A stretch of DNA of 38,813 nt, from contig JANXVH010000154.1 of NCBI GenBank assembly GCA_025351765.1, forward strand, positions 1-38,813. Direction: 5' to 3'. Positions 1-7,183 of the stretch are shown here, piece by piece. The translations under genes were made by a program, and so were the position numbers. This stretch comes from Pedobacter sp. (GTDB taxonomy: Bacteria; Bacteroidota; Bacteroidia; Sphingobacteriales; Sphingobacteriaceae). Below the pieces are notes generated by a model. That model ran no database searches. It was not told where the DNA came from and saw only the letters and a program-made list of their open reading frames with translations. Numbering within the stretch: position 1 is the stretch's first letter; each line of letters starts with the position of its first letter.

Positions 1-656
1 TTTACTTTTTCTTGTTTGTGCATTGCCAATTGTGCAATGAGCTTAGACACGTGCACAGGTGTAAAAAACTCACCACCCGATTTGCCTGCATTAGCGGCAT
101 AATTGCCAATAAGAAATTCATAGGCATCGCCAAAAAGTTCTATTTCGCTGTCTTCAAAATTGCCGAAATTTAGTCCTTCAACACCTTTTAACACAGAAGC
201 TAAACGGCTGTTTTTATTTTCAACGGTGTTACCCAATCGAGTACTGGTCGTGTCAAAATCGGCGAATAAGCCTTTTATATCTTCTTCCGATGGATAGCCA
301 TTTGCAGAACTTTCAATGGATACAAAAATGGCTTTTAAATCTGTATTAAGATTTGGATTGGTATTGGCCGTTTTCGCAATATTTACAAAAAGCTGGCTAG
401 GATAAATAAAATACCCTTTTGTTTTAATAGCATCATCTTTTATATCTGGTGTTATTACATCATCTGATAAGTTTGCATAATTAATGCTATCATCACCACC
501 TTCTATATATTTTGTGAAATTTTCACTAATAAATCGATAGAAAAGTGTTCCTAACACAAAGTGTTTGAAATCCCATCCATCAACAGAGCCTCGTACCTCA
601 TTTGCTATTTTCCATATTTTAGCTTGTAATTCTGCTCTTTGTGCTATGCTTGTCAT
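1..656 (-). CDS. hsdM: Type I restriction-modification methyltransferase subunit HsdM, 5' part (cut by window edge)
   Basis: This is the N-terminal 218 residues of the DNA adenine methyltransferase (M) subunit of a type I restriction-modification system. M works with the HsdS specificity subunit, and with HsdR for cleavage. The protein begins [10 protein letters not shown] at an ATG at 656-654. An alpha-helical HsdM N-terminal domain (about residues 5-165, with [18 protein letters not shown]) is followed by the opening of the methyltransferase fold, including GGEFFTP, which precedes the SAM-binding motif in this family. The SAM and catalytic (NPPY-type) motifs lie beyond the window edge, so activity cannot be judged. 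No Shine-Dalgarno is visible; the upstream bases are A/T-rich. HsdS and HsdR should lie to the left. The gene sits on the 3' side of tRNA-Ser, a common place for mobile defence islands. Confidence 0.9.
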   Translation of the reverse strand, partial: MTSIAQRAELQAKIWKIANEVRGSVDGWDFKHFVLGTLFYRFISENFTKYIEGGDDSINYANLSDDVITPDIKDDAIKTKGYFIYPSQLFVNIAKTANTNPNLNTDLKAIFVSIESSANGYPSEEDIKGLFADFDTTSTRLGNTVENKNSRLASVLKGVEGLNFGNFEDSEIELFGDAYEFLIGNYAANAGKSGGEFFTPVHVSKLIAQLAMHKQEKV

Positions 657-1403
657 TATAATTTTTTTTTCTAAATTTATCTAAGATGCCTTCCCTATAT
701 GGACTCCCTTTATAAAAAGCAATGCAATATAATCTTCTAACTAATTGTAAGTATAGTCTTGCTGGGTTGCAAGTTAACTCGAATAACCATAAGAATTTCG
801 CTAAAAGAGTCAACATTTTAATTCATTCAACGGGCAAAATACACCTTTTACTCCAATTATGAAGCTTATTGTGTTTCACGCGTAATATTAAAATGTACGC
901 AGATGTGTGCATTTTAGTTCGTGCTATTCGTGTAATAAGCTATGGAGATTTTTTAATATCCATTGAAAGTATTGCAACCAATATTTGGCTGGCAGACTAA
1001 AAATTTCGGAAAAATACCCTGATTAAATCAATGCAGATCTGTTCAACTGCCTGATGGAGCATATCCCATAATGTCCCTTTTCCATACATTCGGATAACTG
1101 GCAGAGGGTTGCTTATTGGCGCATTATTGCTATAGACCAGTTTCCCGAATGTCACCGAAGAATATATGGGGAAATCAATCTTAACACTAGCTTTAGTAGA
1201 CCAAACCCGTATCACATATAAATAGATGACAAATGATTTTGGTAAATTTATCTGCATCGCAACTCTATCAAGACACCCACATGCCAGATTATCAATATCT
1301 AGTGTTTCTAAAAACAGGGATTAAATAAAACCAGCCTTTGAGATAATTCGACTTAAAATCTTATAGGATTGCACTACTAAATACACTACAAATTTTCAGC
1401 AGT
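657..1403. other. Stretch without a confident gene between hsdM and tRNA-Ser
   Basis: About 750 bases with no gene I recognise. The longest open frame is on the minus strand at 997-1257 (86 codons from an ATG; the frame stays open upstream to about 1320). Its product reads as mixed hydrophobic and polar sequence with no signal peptide or known motif, and it has no visible ribosome binding site. It could be a small hypothetical gene or the end of a decayed gene. A second short minus-strand frame (619-816) overlaps the hsdM start and looks accidental. I see no repeats, integrase or copies of the tRNA end here. Confidence 0.4.
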
Positions 1404-1438
1404 AAAAAAATAGCCCTTGAAAGTTAATTCAAAGGCTA
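1404..1438 (-). terminator. Rho-independent terminator of tRNA-Ser
   Basis: Read on the minus strand, TAGCCTTTGAA (1438-1428) pairs with TTCAAGGGCTA (1421-1411), an 11-bp stem with one G-U pair and a 6-nt loop. It is followed by seven T (1410-1404). It lies 17 bases beyond the 3' end of tRNA-Ser and points the same way. Confidence 0.8.
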
Positions 1439-1454
1439 ATTCTTATTTGTTATG

Positions 1455-1541
1455 CGGAGAGTGGGGGATTCGAACCCGCGGACCCTTTAACAAGTCAACA
1501 GTTTTCAAGACTGCCGCAATCGACCACTCTGCCAACTCTCC
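1455..1541 (-). tRNA. tRNA-Ser (anticodon TGA)
   Basis: On the minus strand the gene begins GGAGAGTTGGCAGAG and ends ACTCTCC plus discriminator G. The 7-bp acceptor stem (1541-1535 with 1462-1456) is perfect. The anticodon loop reads CTTGAAA, giving anticodon TGA (reads UCA and UCG codons). A long variable arm, typical of class II tRNA-Ser, lies before the T-arm GGTTCGAATCC-like segment. Length 87 nt suits tRNA-Ser. CCA is not fully encoded (GCA follows). The 3' end faces the hsdM side, so it is a possible island integration site. Confidence 0.95.
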
Positions 1542-1639
1542 GGCGCAAAAGTACAAATACTCCTTTATTTTGCAAATAATGGAGTGAATTTTTTAACAAA
1601 ATGTTGTTAACAACTTAAAACAGAGCTAGAAAATTTTAC

Positions 1640-2635
1640 TTAGTGTTTTAATTTATCCTCCGCAGGAACAGGTTTTTTAAATAAATTGAAGTTTGGCCTG
1701 ATAATCTTTACACTCCGTTTAGACAAATCTACGCTGGCATTTAGCTCAAAACCTACCAATAATATCAACGAATTAAGGTATAACCAGATCATAATTACAA
1801 TTAAGGTTCCAATAGATCCGTATATTTTATTGTAAGAGCTGAAGTTATTAATGTAAAATGAGAAGCCCCAAATGGTTAAAAAGGCAAGAATTGTTGCCAA
1901 CCACGATCCTGCACTAAAGAAACGCCATTTTTTAGCATGAGCTGGTCCATAGCGATACAATATTGAAATGGCTACAAAATATAATGTGCCCAATAAAGCC
2001 CACCTGCTTAATTGTATTACAAAGGTAATCAAGCCATCTTTAATATTCAATTCTGAATTCAAGTAATTCAATGCAAATTCACCTACAGTCATTGCTATAA
2101 TGCAAACGATCACAGAAAGTGTAATTATTATAGTTAACACAATAGCAATAAGTCGCTGTTTAAACCAAGTTCTGGTTTCAATAATTAATGACGACTTGTT
2201 AAACGCCATCATCAAATTATGAACGCCGTTGGTAGAGAAGAAAAGCGCCAGTATAAAACCAAATGAAAGCAAGCCTCCATTCTGTTTTAATACAATCTCC
2301 TCCAGGGTAGTTTTAAAAGCTCCGTAGGCATCTTGCGGCAATATCAGGATGATCAGTTCCATTAGCTTGTTTTGGAAATTCATACCGCCCCATTTGGGTA
2401 TAAACGGAATTAAGGTAAACAAGAAGATAATGCCAGGAAAAATGGCCAGCATGAAATTGTAGGCAAGTGAAGAAGCTTTGTTTACTAAAGAATCTTTTCC
2501 TATCTCTTTAAAAAAGAATGTGGCAACCGTATAAAGCGGCAGGGGACTAAAACCTGGAAGTATACAAACTTTTGTCCAGTCAATAAACAACGCGTATAGC
2601 CTAATCTTTAAGAGTTGTTCGTGTACCCAATTCAT
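1640..2635 (-). CDS. YihY/BrkB-family inner-membrane protein
   Basis: A 331-residue integral membrane protein of the YihY/virulence factor BrkB family (once annotated ribonuclease BN; the true molecular function is not established). Six membrane segments can be seen at about residues 57-79, 120-143, 162-185, 208-227, 239-262 and 273-297. The family pattern is an early conserved helix with SLAYNFMLAIFPG and a late YGSIGTLIVIMIWLYLNS segment. The N-terminal 50 residues and the C-terminal 30 (basic, proline-containing) are cytosolic in the usual model. It is the last gene of a minus-strand run with a thioesterase (6-nt gap), mltG and a PASTA protein, all in the same direction and closely spaced, so probably co-transcribed. 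Family assignment is firm; role unknown. Confidence 0.88.
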   Translation of the reverse strand: MNWVHEQLLKIRLYALFIDWTKVCILPGFSPLPLYTVATFFFKEIGKDSLVNKASSLAYNFMLAIFPGIIFLFTLIPFIPKWGGMNFQNKLMELIILILPQDAYGAFKTTLEEIVLKQNGGLLSFGFILALFFSTNGVHNLMMAFNKSSLIIETRTWFKQRLIAIVLTIIITLSVIVCIIAMTVGEFALNYLNSELNIKDGLITFVIQLSRWALLGTLYFVAISILYRYGPAHAKKWRFFSAGSWLATILAFLTIWGFSFYINNFSSYNKIYGSIGTLIVIMIWLYLNSLILLVGFELNASVDLSKRSVKIIRPNFNLFKKPVPAEDKLKH

Positions 2636-2641
2636 ACTATC

Positions 2642-3049
2642 TTATTTAAACCACTGCTTTAATTTTTCTATAAATTCAGCAGGAGGTAGGCATGGCTTAT
2701 TCTTTGCCATATCAATAAATACCAATGTAGTATTTCCAATATTGATCAACTCGTCATTGACGTTAAAAAGCTCATACTTAAAGTGTATCCTGATACCAGG
2801 TAATTGTTCTACCGTTGTTTTTACTGTAATTTCCTGATCGTAAAAAGCAGGTTTAATAAATTTACAGTTTAATTCCAATACAGGCAACATAATGCCACTC
2901 GCTTCCATCGCCGCATAATCCATGCCTAAACTTCTAAGCATTTCTACCCGGCCAACTTCATAGTATTGCGCATAATTGCCGTAATACATATAGCCCATTT
3001 GATCGGTTTCGCCATACCGTACCCTTATTTTTGTGCTGTTTGTATACAT
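2642..3049 (-). CDS. YbgC-type acyl-CoA thioesterase (hotdog fold)
   Basis: A 135-residue single-domain hotdog thioesterase of the YbgC/4-hydroxybenzoyl-CoA thioesterase class, predicted to hydrolyse acyl-CoA thioesters in the cytosol. The diagnostic N-terminal motif is present: VRYGETDQMGYMYYGNYAQYYE, where the Asp of the ETDQMG segment is the family's catalytic residue. The central helix carries RVEMLRSLGMDY. Length fits the family. It lies 1 nt downstream of mltG and 6 nt upstream of the YihY-like gene, so it is very likely in their operon. The acyl chain used cannot be told from sequence. Confidence 0.9.
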   Translation of the reverse strand: MYTNSTKIRVRYGETDQMGYMYYGNYAQYYEVGRVEMLRSLGMDYAAMEASGIMLPVLELNCKFIKPAFYDQEITVKTTVEQLPGIRIHFKYELFNVNDELINIGNTTLVFIDMAKNKPCLPPAEFIEKLKQWFK

Positions 3050-3050
3050 A

Positions 3051-4106
3051 CTATTTAAAGATGTTCCTCTTATTTAGCGCATCTCTATATTTCTTTGCAT
3101 TTCTCTCATGCTCCTGAACAGTAACAGCAAAGTTATGGTAACCAGAAAAATCTTCTTTTGCACACATATAGATATAGTTGTTGCTATTCTTATTCAAAAC
3201 CGCATCAATTGCATTAATACTTGGCATCATGATAGGCCCTGGAGGTAAACCAGCATATTTGTAGGTATTATAGGGAGACGAAACACTTAACAGTGAATTG
3301 GTTACTCTTTTTACGGTAAAATCTCCATTGGCAAAAATAACTGTCGGATCTGCTTGTAGCAAAATCCCTTTGTTTAAGCGGTTTAAGTATAATCCTGCAA
3401 TGATGGGCATTTCTTTATCATACAATGCCTCAGCATCAACTATAGAAGCAAGTATGGAAACTTGTATAGGATTTAGGTTTAAGGCCGCGGCCTTAGCTTT
3501 ACGATCGGCATTCCAAAATTTATCATATTCTTTATGCATTCTTTCAAAAAATTCGGGCGCCGATGTATTCCAATACATCTCGTAAGTATTCGGTATGAAC
3601 ATCACATAGCTATTATCTTTGTTAAAGCCATACTTTTCAATCAGCGCAGCTGAATCCAGGAGGTTAAGAAATGTCAGCGAATCTGGTTCCAAACTTCTTG
3701 ATAAATAACCTGCAAAACTATCTTTCTTCCTGATGTTCTGGAATTTAAGTTTTACAGCATCCTGGTTTCCTGCCTTCAGCATGTTGATCAAGCTGCGGTT
3801 ATTCATGCCTTTTTTGATGCCATATCTTCCTGGCTTTAAAGATTTAGCCAAACCCATTTTTACAGAAGCCTGCATAAACGTTCCTACATCAGCTAATATG
3901 TCTTTTATTGTGAGCTCTTTGATCAGATCGTCCATATTGTAACCTGTTCTAACATATAAGTACTTTTCCTTACCTGTTGTATTGGGTGAAAAATAAACGG
4001 AGTAAAATTTAATACCATAGTATCCGCCAACTAATAAAATTGCCATTAGTAAAGCAAGTATTACTTTTGCTTTTGAAGTCTTACTTTTCTTTTGCTCTTC
4101 TGCCAT
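3051..4106 (-). CDS. mltG: Endolytic murein transglycosylase MltG
   Basis: A 351-residue YceG/MltG family protein, which cuts nascent peptidoglycan glycan strands at the inner membrane and is thought to end their elongation. A short basic N-terminus is followed by one membrane anchor (about residues 14-35), then a LysM-like region and the YceG catalytic domain (about 165-345). The catalytic glutamate is E226 in SIVDAEALYD, followed by the family block LYLNRLNKGILLQADPTVIFA and, further on, SPYNTYKYAGLPPGPI. It lies 12 nt downstream of the PASTA gene and 1 nt upstream of the thioesterase. Together with the PASTA protein and the divergent ddl it makes a cell-wall cluster. Confidence 0.95.
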   Translation of the reverse strand: MAEEQKKSKTSKAKVILALLMAILLVGGYYGIKFYSVYFSPNTTGKEKYLYVRTGYNMDDLIKELTIKDILADVGTFMQASVKMGLAKSLKPGRYGIKKGMNNRSLINMLKAGNQDAVKLKFQNIRKKDSFAGYLSRSLEPDSLTFLNLLDSAALIEKYGFNKDNSYVMFIPNTYEMYWNTSAPEFFERMHKEYDKFWNADRKAKAAALNLNPIQVSILASIVDAEALYDKEMPIIAGLYLNRLNKGILLQADPTVIFANGDFTVKRVTNSLLSVSSPYNTYKYAGLPPGPIMMPSINAIDAVLNKNSNNYIYMCAKEDFSGYHNFAVTVQEHERNAKKYRDALNKRNIFK

Positions 4107-4118
4107 AAAATATGCGCG

Positions 4119-4892
4119 TTATTGTTTTTGATTTGATAAAGTAATGTTAACAGGTGTACCAATTTTTACTTTAGTAACTGAGTCTGTGGCAAATGGTTCT
4201 TGTTTTACAATAACTGCCGAAGTCGAATCTGTTATCACACCCTCCCAGGTAACCATCCCCAGGTTAAGCATGGCACCATTTCTTAAGGCAAAAAGTGCCT
4301 CATCTTTGGTCAGACCAATCAAGGTGGGGATATCAACCTCTTCATTTCCTTTCCCATCTCCAAGCACTAAATCTATTCTTGATCCTTTTGGTATAAGCTG
4401 ACCTACGGTAAGGGACTGTCCGCCAAAGGAAACCTGTAAAACAACATCCCTGGCAACGTCAGATTTGTAGGTGGTATCGCCAAGCTTCAGTCCAAAACTT
4501 TCTATAATAGCTTGAGCCTGAGTAAAAGGTTTAGAATCAATATCTGGAAATTTAACATTAGGGGCGGTATTCATACTAATCGTAAGATAAATAGTACGGT
4601 TATCTTTTACATAGGTATTGGCATTTGGATCCTGATCTATCACCGTGCCTGGAGGTGTATCCATAATGTAAACAGAATCCACTTCATAACGTAAACCCAA
4701 TGCTTCCAGTTTGCTTATGGCCTGAGTAAAGGCCAATCCTTTTAATGCAGGTACGTTTAACCCCTGACCATGTTTGGTATAATACCTTAAACTGTAAAAC
4801 GCAACAAATAAAATCACTGCAACAGTAATTACTGCTGCTATTAGATTTGACCTGAAGGATTTAGTTTTAAGATAGGATATGAATTTGGGCAT
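4119..4892 (-). CDS. Membrane-anchored PASTA-domain protein (no kinase domain)
   Basis: A 257-residue protein with a short cytosolic N-terminus, one membrane helix (about residues 17-35), and three tandem PASTA domains outside the inner membrane (about 45-110, 115-180 and 185-255). PASTA domains bind peptidoglycan or muropeptides in Ser/Thr kinases and penicillin-binding proteins; here there is no kinase or transpeptidase part. Recurring features are VPALKGLAFTQAISKLEALGL-like and PTLIGLTKDEALFALRNG segments followed by D/Q-P turns. It is the first gene of the minus-strand run with mltG, and its promoter (-7 box at 4922-4929) faces that of ddl. A structural or sensory role in wall synthesis is inference from neighbours. 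Confidence 0.88.
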   Translation of the reverse strand: MPKFISYLKTKSFRSNLIAAVITVAVILFVAFYSLRYYTKHGQGLNVPALKGLAFTQAISKLEALGLRYEVDSVYIMDTPPGTVIDQDPNANTYVKDNRTIYLTISMNTAPNVKFPDIDSKPFTQAQAIIESFGLKLGDTTYKSDVARDVVLQVSFGGQSLTVGQLIPKGSRIDLVLGDGKGNEEVDIPTLIGLTKDEALFALRNGAMLNLGMVTWEGVITDSTSAVIVKQEPFATDSVTKVKIGTPVNITLSNQKQ

Positions 4893-4921
4893 CGTGTTTT
4901 ATTTTCTCAAGGTATAAGCCT

Positions 4922-4929
4922 CAAATTTA
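4922..4929 (-). promoter_or_regulatory. Promoter -7 element for the PASTA-mltG run
   Basis: TAAATTTG on the minus strand matches the Bacteroidota sigma-A -7 consensus TAnnTTTG exactly. It ends 29 bases upstream of the PASTA start codon, predicting a leader of about 25 nt. No clear -33 TTTG is seen at the usual distance. Confidence 0.5.
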
Positions 4930-4980
4930 GGCTAAAAAAATATTTTATTGGAATTAAAATAACATCTGCACCAACTAATT

Positions 4981-4988
4981 TATATTTG
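4981..4988 (+). promoter_or_regulatory. Promoter -7 element for ddl
   Basis: TATATTTG is an exact TAnnTTTG match. It ends 5 bases before the ATG at 4994, so a transcript from it would start at or within one or two bases of the start codon (a leaderless message). No good -33 element is visible. Confidence 0.5.
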
Positions 4989-4993
4989 TGATT

Positions 4994-5980
4994 ATGAAAA
5001 AAACGATAGCATTATTAACTGGTGGCACTACTGGAGAGTGGGTTGTATCGGTAAAAAGTGCAGCTACCATTGCTCAAAACCTGGATCATGATAAGTTTGA
5101 CGTTTACAAGATCATGCTTACACAACAGAGCTGGTTTTATGAACCTGCAGATTCAGTAAAGATCGAGGTAGATCGTAATGATTTTTCGCTAACTATGGGC
5201 GGAAAAAAGATAAAGTTTGATGGTGTATTTATAGCTATCCATGGCGCTCCGGGCGAGGATGGAAAACTACAGGGATATTTTGACATGATTGGTCTTCCGT
5301 ATACCACGTGTGATGCGCTCACTTCGGCAATTACTATGAATAAGGGCTATACAAAGGCGATAGTTCAGGATATAAAGGGCCTTCATGTTGCCAAATCAGT
5401 TCAAATCTTTAAAGACACTCCTTTTGATCTTGAAAGCATTAAAACAGCGTTAAAACTTCCATATTTCGTTAAGCCAAATAATGGTGGCAGCAGTATAGGA
5501 ATGAGCAAAGTTAATAATGTTGATGATCTGGAAATAGCTGTTGATAAAGCATTTAAGGAAGATAGTCAGCTATTGATCGAAGAGTTTATATCTGGTCGCG
5601 AGTTTACCGTTGGGGTAGTTAAATTAGATGGAGATATAAATGTACTACCCGCCACAGAAGTTCAAACGGCTAAGGAATTCTTTGATTTCGAAGCAAAATA
5701 TACTCCAGGTGTTGCAATAGAAACTACCCCAGCGCAGATCCGGTCAGAAACCCGGGATAGGATTGAAGTAATAGCTAAAGAGATATATATAAAGTTGAAT
5801 TGCAGGGGAGTGGTTAGGATAGATTTTATACTAACGGGTGATGAAGGCGACTTCTATTTTATTGAAATTAATACCATACCTGGTCAAACTGCTACAAGTT
5901 TCATACCCCAGCAAGTAGCTGCTATGGATATGAAACTGAATGATTTTTATACCAAGTTGCTTAAAGAAACGATAGGCTAG
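4994..5980 (+). CDS. ddl: D-alanine--D-alanine ligase
   Basis: A 328-residue ATP-grasp ligase that joins two D-alanines for the peptidoglycan stem peptide in the cytosol. Visible signatures: N-terminal GGTTGEWVVSVKSA (E15 of the substrate-binding motif), HGAPGEDG (83-90), the ATP-binding loop KPNNGGSSIGM (160-170), and the metal-binding block FIEINTIPGQTATS near the C-terminus. Length is typical. I chose the ATG at 4994; an in-frame GTG two codons earlier (4988) overlaps the last base of the -7 box and is unlikely. It is divergent from the PASTA-mltG run with about 100 bases between start codons. Confidence 0.95.
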   Translation: MKKTIALLTGGTTGEWVVSVKSAATIAQNLDHDKFDVYKIMLTQQSWFYEPADSVKIEVDRNDFSLTMGGKKIKFDGVFIAIHGAPGEDGKLQGYFDMIGLPYTTCDALTSAITMNKGYTKAIVQDIKGLHVAKSVQIFKDTPFDLESIKTALKLPYFVKPNNGGSSIGMSKVNNVDDLEIAVDKAFKEDSQLLIEEFISGREFTVGVVKLDGDINVLPATEVQTAKEFFDFEAKYTPGVAIETTPAQIRSETRDRIEVIAKEIYIKLNCRGVVRIDFILTGDEGDFYFIEINTIPGQTATSFIPQQVAAMDMKLNDFYTKLLKETIG

Positions 5981-5993
5981 CCCTGTTCTTTAA

Positions 5994-6749
5994 TTAAAAT
6001 TTAAAAGAAACACTTATACCGCCCCTTAGGCCCGGCCAGTTGCCATCAAGGTCAACACTGGCGCCATCTCCGGTTACAGTATATTTGGTGTCAATCATAG
6101 GGATTTTTTCCAAATCGTTCAAGCCATTCCTTAAGCCATTTTGCTCATCATTGTTCAATGTTTTTGTGCCGGCTATAGTTCCAGACAAACTTCCATAATT
6201 TGGTCCGATGAAAACATCAAGCCCAATTCTCTTGGCCAGATTGAATTCAGAGCCGATGTATAAACCCCCTGTTACAGTTTTAATATTACCCTTTAGCGGC
6301 ATCTCCAGATCTCCTTGAGTACTCTGAAAAAGGAAAGGTCCCGATGCATTAAAGTTTGAAAAACTGGCAAAAGGAGCAAGATAGAATCCTTTAAATGCTT
6401 GCTTACCAAGATAAAATCTCACCTCTGGTGTAATTGCAAAGTTTCCCGTCTTAAAATTCTTGATCCTGCTATATGCTTGTTGATTATTTACCAGGCTTTC
6501 TATTTGTCCTTGAAAAGGAAGGGTAGACTCTGGCGCAAATCGCACACCTAAACCAACAGCAATTTTATTGGCAACTTCACGCTGATACTGGAAAGAAAAA
6601 TTCTTTAACACCAACGCAGCAACATTCATTTTAACTTGATTTTTAAAAACCGTACCCGATTTGCTATCCTGTGCGAGCGACTGTTTAGCGTAGAAACTGA
6701 AGCCTGTTAAAATCAATACTTTCAACAAGTTACTGAAGTTTTGTTTCAT
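5994..6749 (-). CDS. Predicted outer-membrane beta-barrel protein
   Basis: A 251-residue protein with a signal peptide (cleavage likely after SLAQ, residue 27) and alternating hydrophobic strands such as FSFQYQREVANKIAVGLGVRFAP, FAITPEVRFYLG, GFYLAPFASFSNF and GLYIGSEFNLA. It ends in GGISVSFKF, the terminal aromatic expected of an outer-membrane barrel. This architecture is that of the many 8- to 10-strand barrel proteins in Bacteroidota; no specific family or ligand is recognisable. It is convergent with ddl (13-nt gap) and stands alone. A perfect 16-bp inverted repeat lies about 50 bases upstream of its start, next to a near-match -7 element (TAATTTTA at 6798-6791, minus strand). Confidence 0.8.
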   Translation of the reverse strand: MKQNFSNLLKVLILTGFSFYAKQSLAQDSKSGTVFKNQVKMNVAALVLKNFSFQYQREVANKIAVGLGVRFAPESTLPFQGQIESLVNNQQAYSRIKNFKTGNFAITPEVRFYLGKQAFKGFYLAPFASFSNFNASGPFLFQSTQGDLEMPLKGNIKTVTGGLYIGSEFNLAKRIGLDVFIGPNYGSLSGTIAGTKTLNNDEQNGLRNGLNDLEKIPMIDTKYTVTGDGASVDLDGNWPGLRGGISVSFKF

Positions 6750-6798
6750 ATTTAATATTTTTAGTTGTATTTGGTTTATGTAAAGTTAATTAAAATTA

Positions 6799-6838
6799 GC
6801 ATTGAAAAAATACCACTTATTGGGTATTTTTTCAATGC
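6799..6838. repeat. Perfect 16-bp inverted repeat upstream of the barrel gene
   Basis: GCATTGAAAAAATACC (6799-6814) and GGTATTTTTTCAATGC (6823-6838) are exact reverse complements with an 8-nt spacer. The stem contains runs of A6 and T6, so it could be a weak bidirectional terminator. But no gene on either side ends here: it sits upstream of the barrel gene (start 6749) and of the decayed Crp/Fnr gene. An operator is the alternative. Confidence 0.6.
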
Positions 6839-6916
6839 GATCCTTAACTTGTAACATACCAGACAGCACATTAATTATGAATATTAAATACCTAACAGCA
6901 CATCAGTTTAAAGTAA

Positions 6917-7090
6917 GGCTATACCACAAAGGAGCAGCAGATGGCAGACATGAGCGGACTGCGTGTAGAAACAGTAATCAGGTTAATCAAAAAGCTTTCT
7001 GGCAGCAGCTCCTTTAAACTTATAAAAGGTAAAATTATAAAGCATAATGATCTTGCAAACCCAATTAAAAAATTAAACAAACCCAATTAA
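6917..7090 (+). pseudogene. Remnant of a Crp/Fnr-family regulator (helix-turn-helix end only)
   Basis: The frame through 6917-7090 opens after a stop at 6914-6916. It reads GYTTKEQQMADMSGLRVETV and continues with IRLIKKL and FKLIKGKIIK. This matches the C-terminal winged-helix of Crp/Fnr regulators: the pattern (L)TRQxMADMSGLRVETVIRxIKKL is the recognition-helix region, and xLIKGKII is the last strand pair. The cyclic-nucleotide-binding-like domain and dimer helix are absent, and upstream bases carry stops in all frames. The loop between recognition helix and wing (SGSSS) looks degraded. It is therefore a fragment, not a working gene. The stop lies inside the 22-bp tandem repeat that follows. 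Confidence 0.65.
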
Positions 7091-7099
7091 AAAATTAAA
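7057..7099 (+). repeat. Two-copy tandem repeat, 22-bp period
   Basis: The 21-base word AAACCC + AATTAAAAAATTAAA occurs at 7057-7077 and again at 7079-7099, with a single C between. It overlaps the end of the Crp/Fnr remnant and precedes the DUF983 control region. It looks like a local slippage duplication in AT-rich sequence. Confidence 0.8.
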
Positions 7100-7101
7100 A
7101 G

Positions 7102-7117
7102 TATGATCTAAATCATA
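7102..7117. promoter_or_regulatory. FNR/Crp-type operator dyad upstream of DUF983
   Basis: TATGAT-CTAA-ATCATA is a perfect dyad with a 4-bp spacer. It contains the TGAT-N4-ATCA core of FNR-type sites (consensus TTGATnnnnATCAA). Its centre (7109.5) is about 41 bases upstream of the start point expected from the -7 box at 7139-7146, the position of class II activator sites. The binding protein is not known; a broken Crp/Fnr gene lies immediately upstream. Confidence 0.55.
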
Positions 7118-7138
7118 AAATAAAGGTGAAGTTAGTCG

Positions 7139-7146
7139 TAATTTTG
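7139..7146 (+). promoter_or_regulatory. Promoter -7 element for DUF983
   Basis: TAATTTTG matches TAnnTTTG exactly. There is no -33 TTTG at the usual spacing, as expected of a promoter that relies on an activator. Predicted transcription start is near 7150. Confidence 0.55.
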
Positions 7147-7183
7147 TACAATGATAGCTCAAGATAAAAATACAGTCATTGTC

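Noticed and set aside
619..816. 65-codon minus-strand open frame overlapping the hsdM start
   Set aside because: It overlaps the well-supported hsdM start in another frame and has no recognisable features.
6802..7017. 71-codon plus-strand open frame starting inside the 16-bp palindrome
   Set aside because: The protein-like signal here is in a different frame (the Crp/Fnr remnant at 6917-7090); this frame only crosses it.
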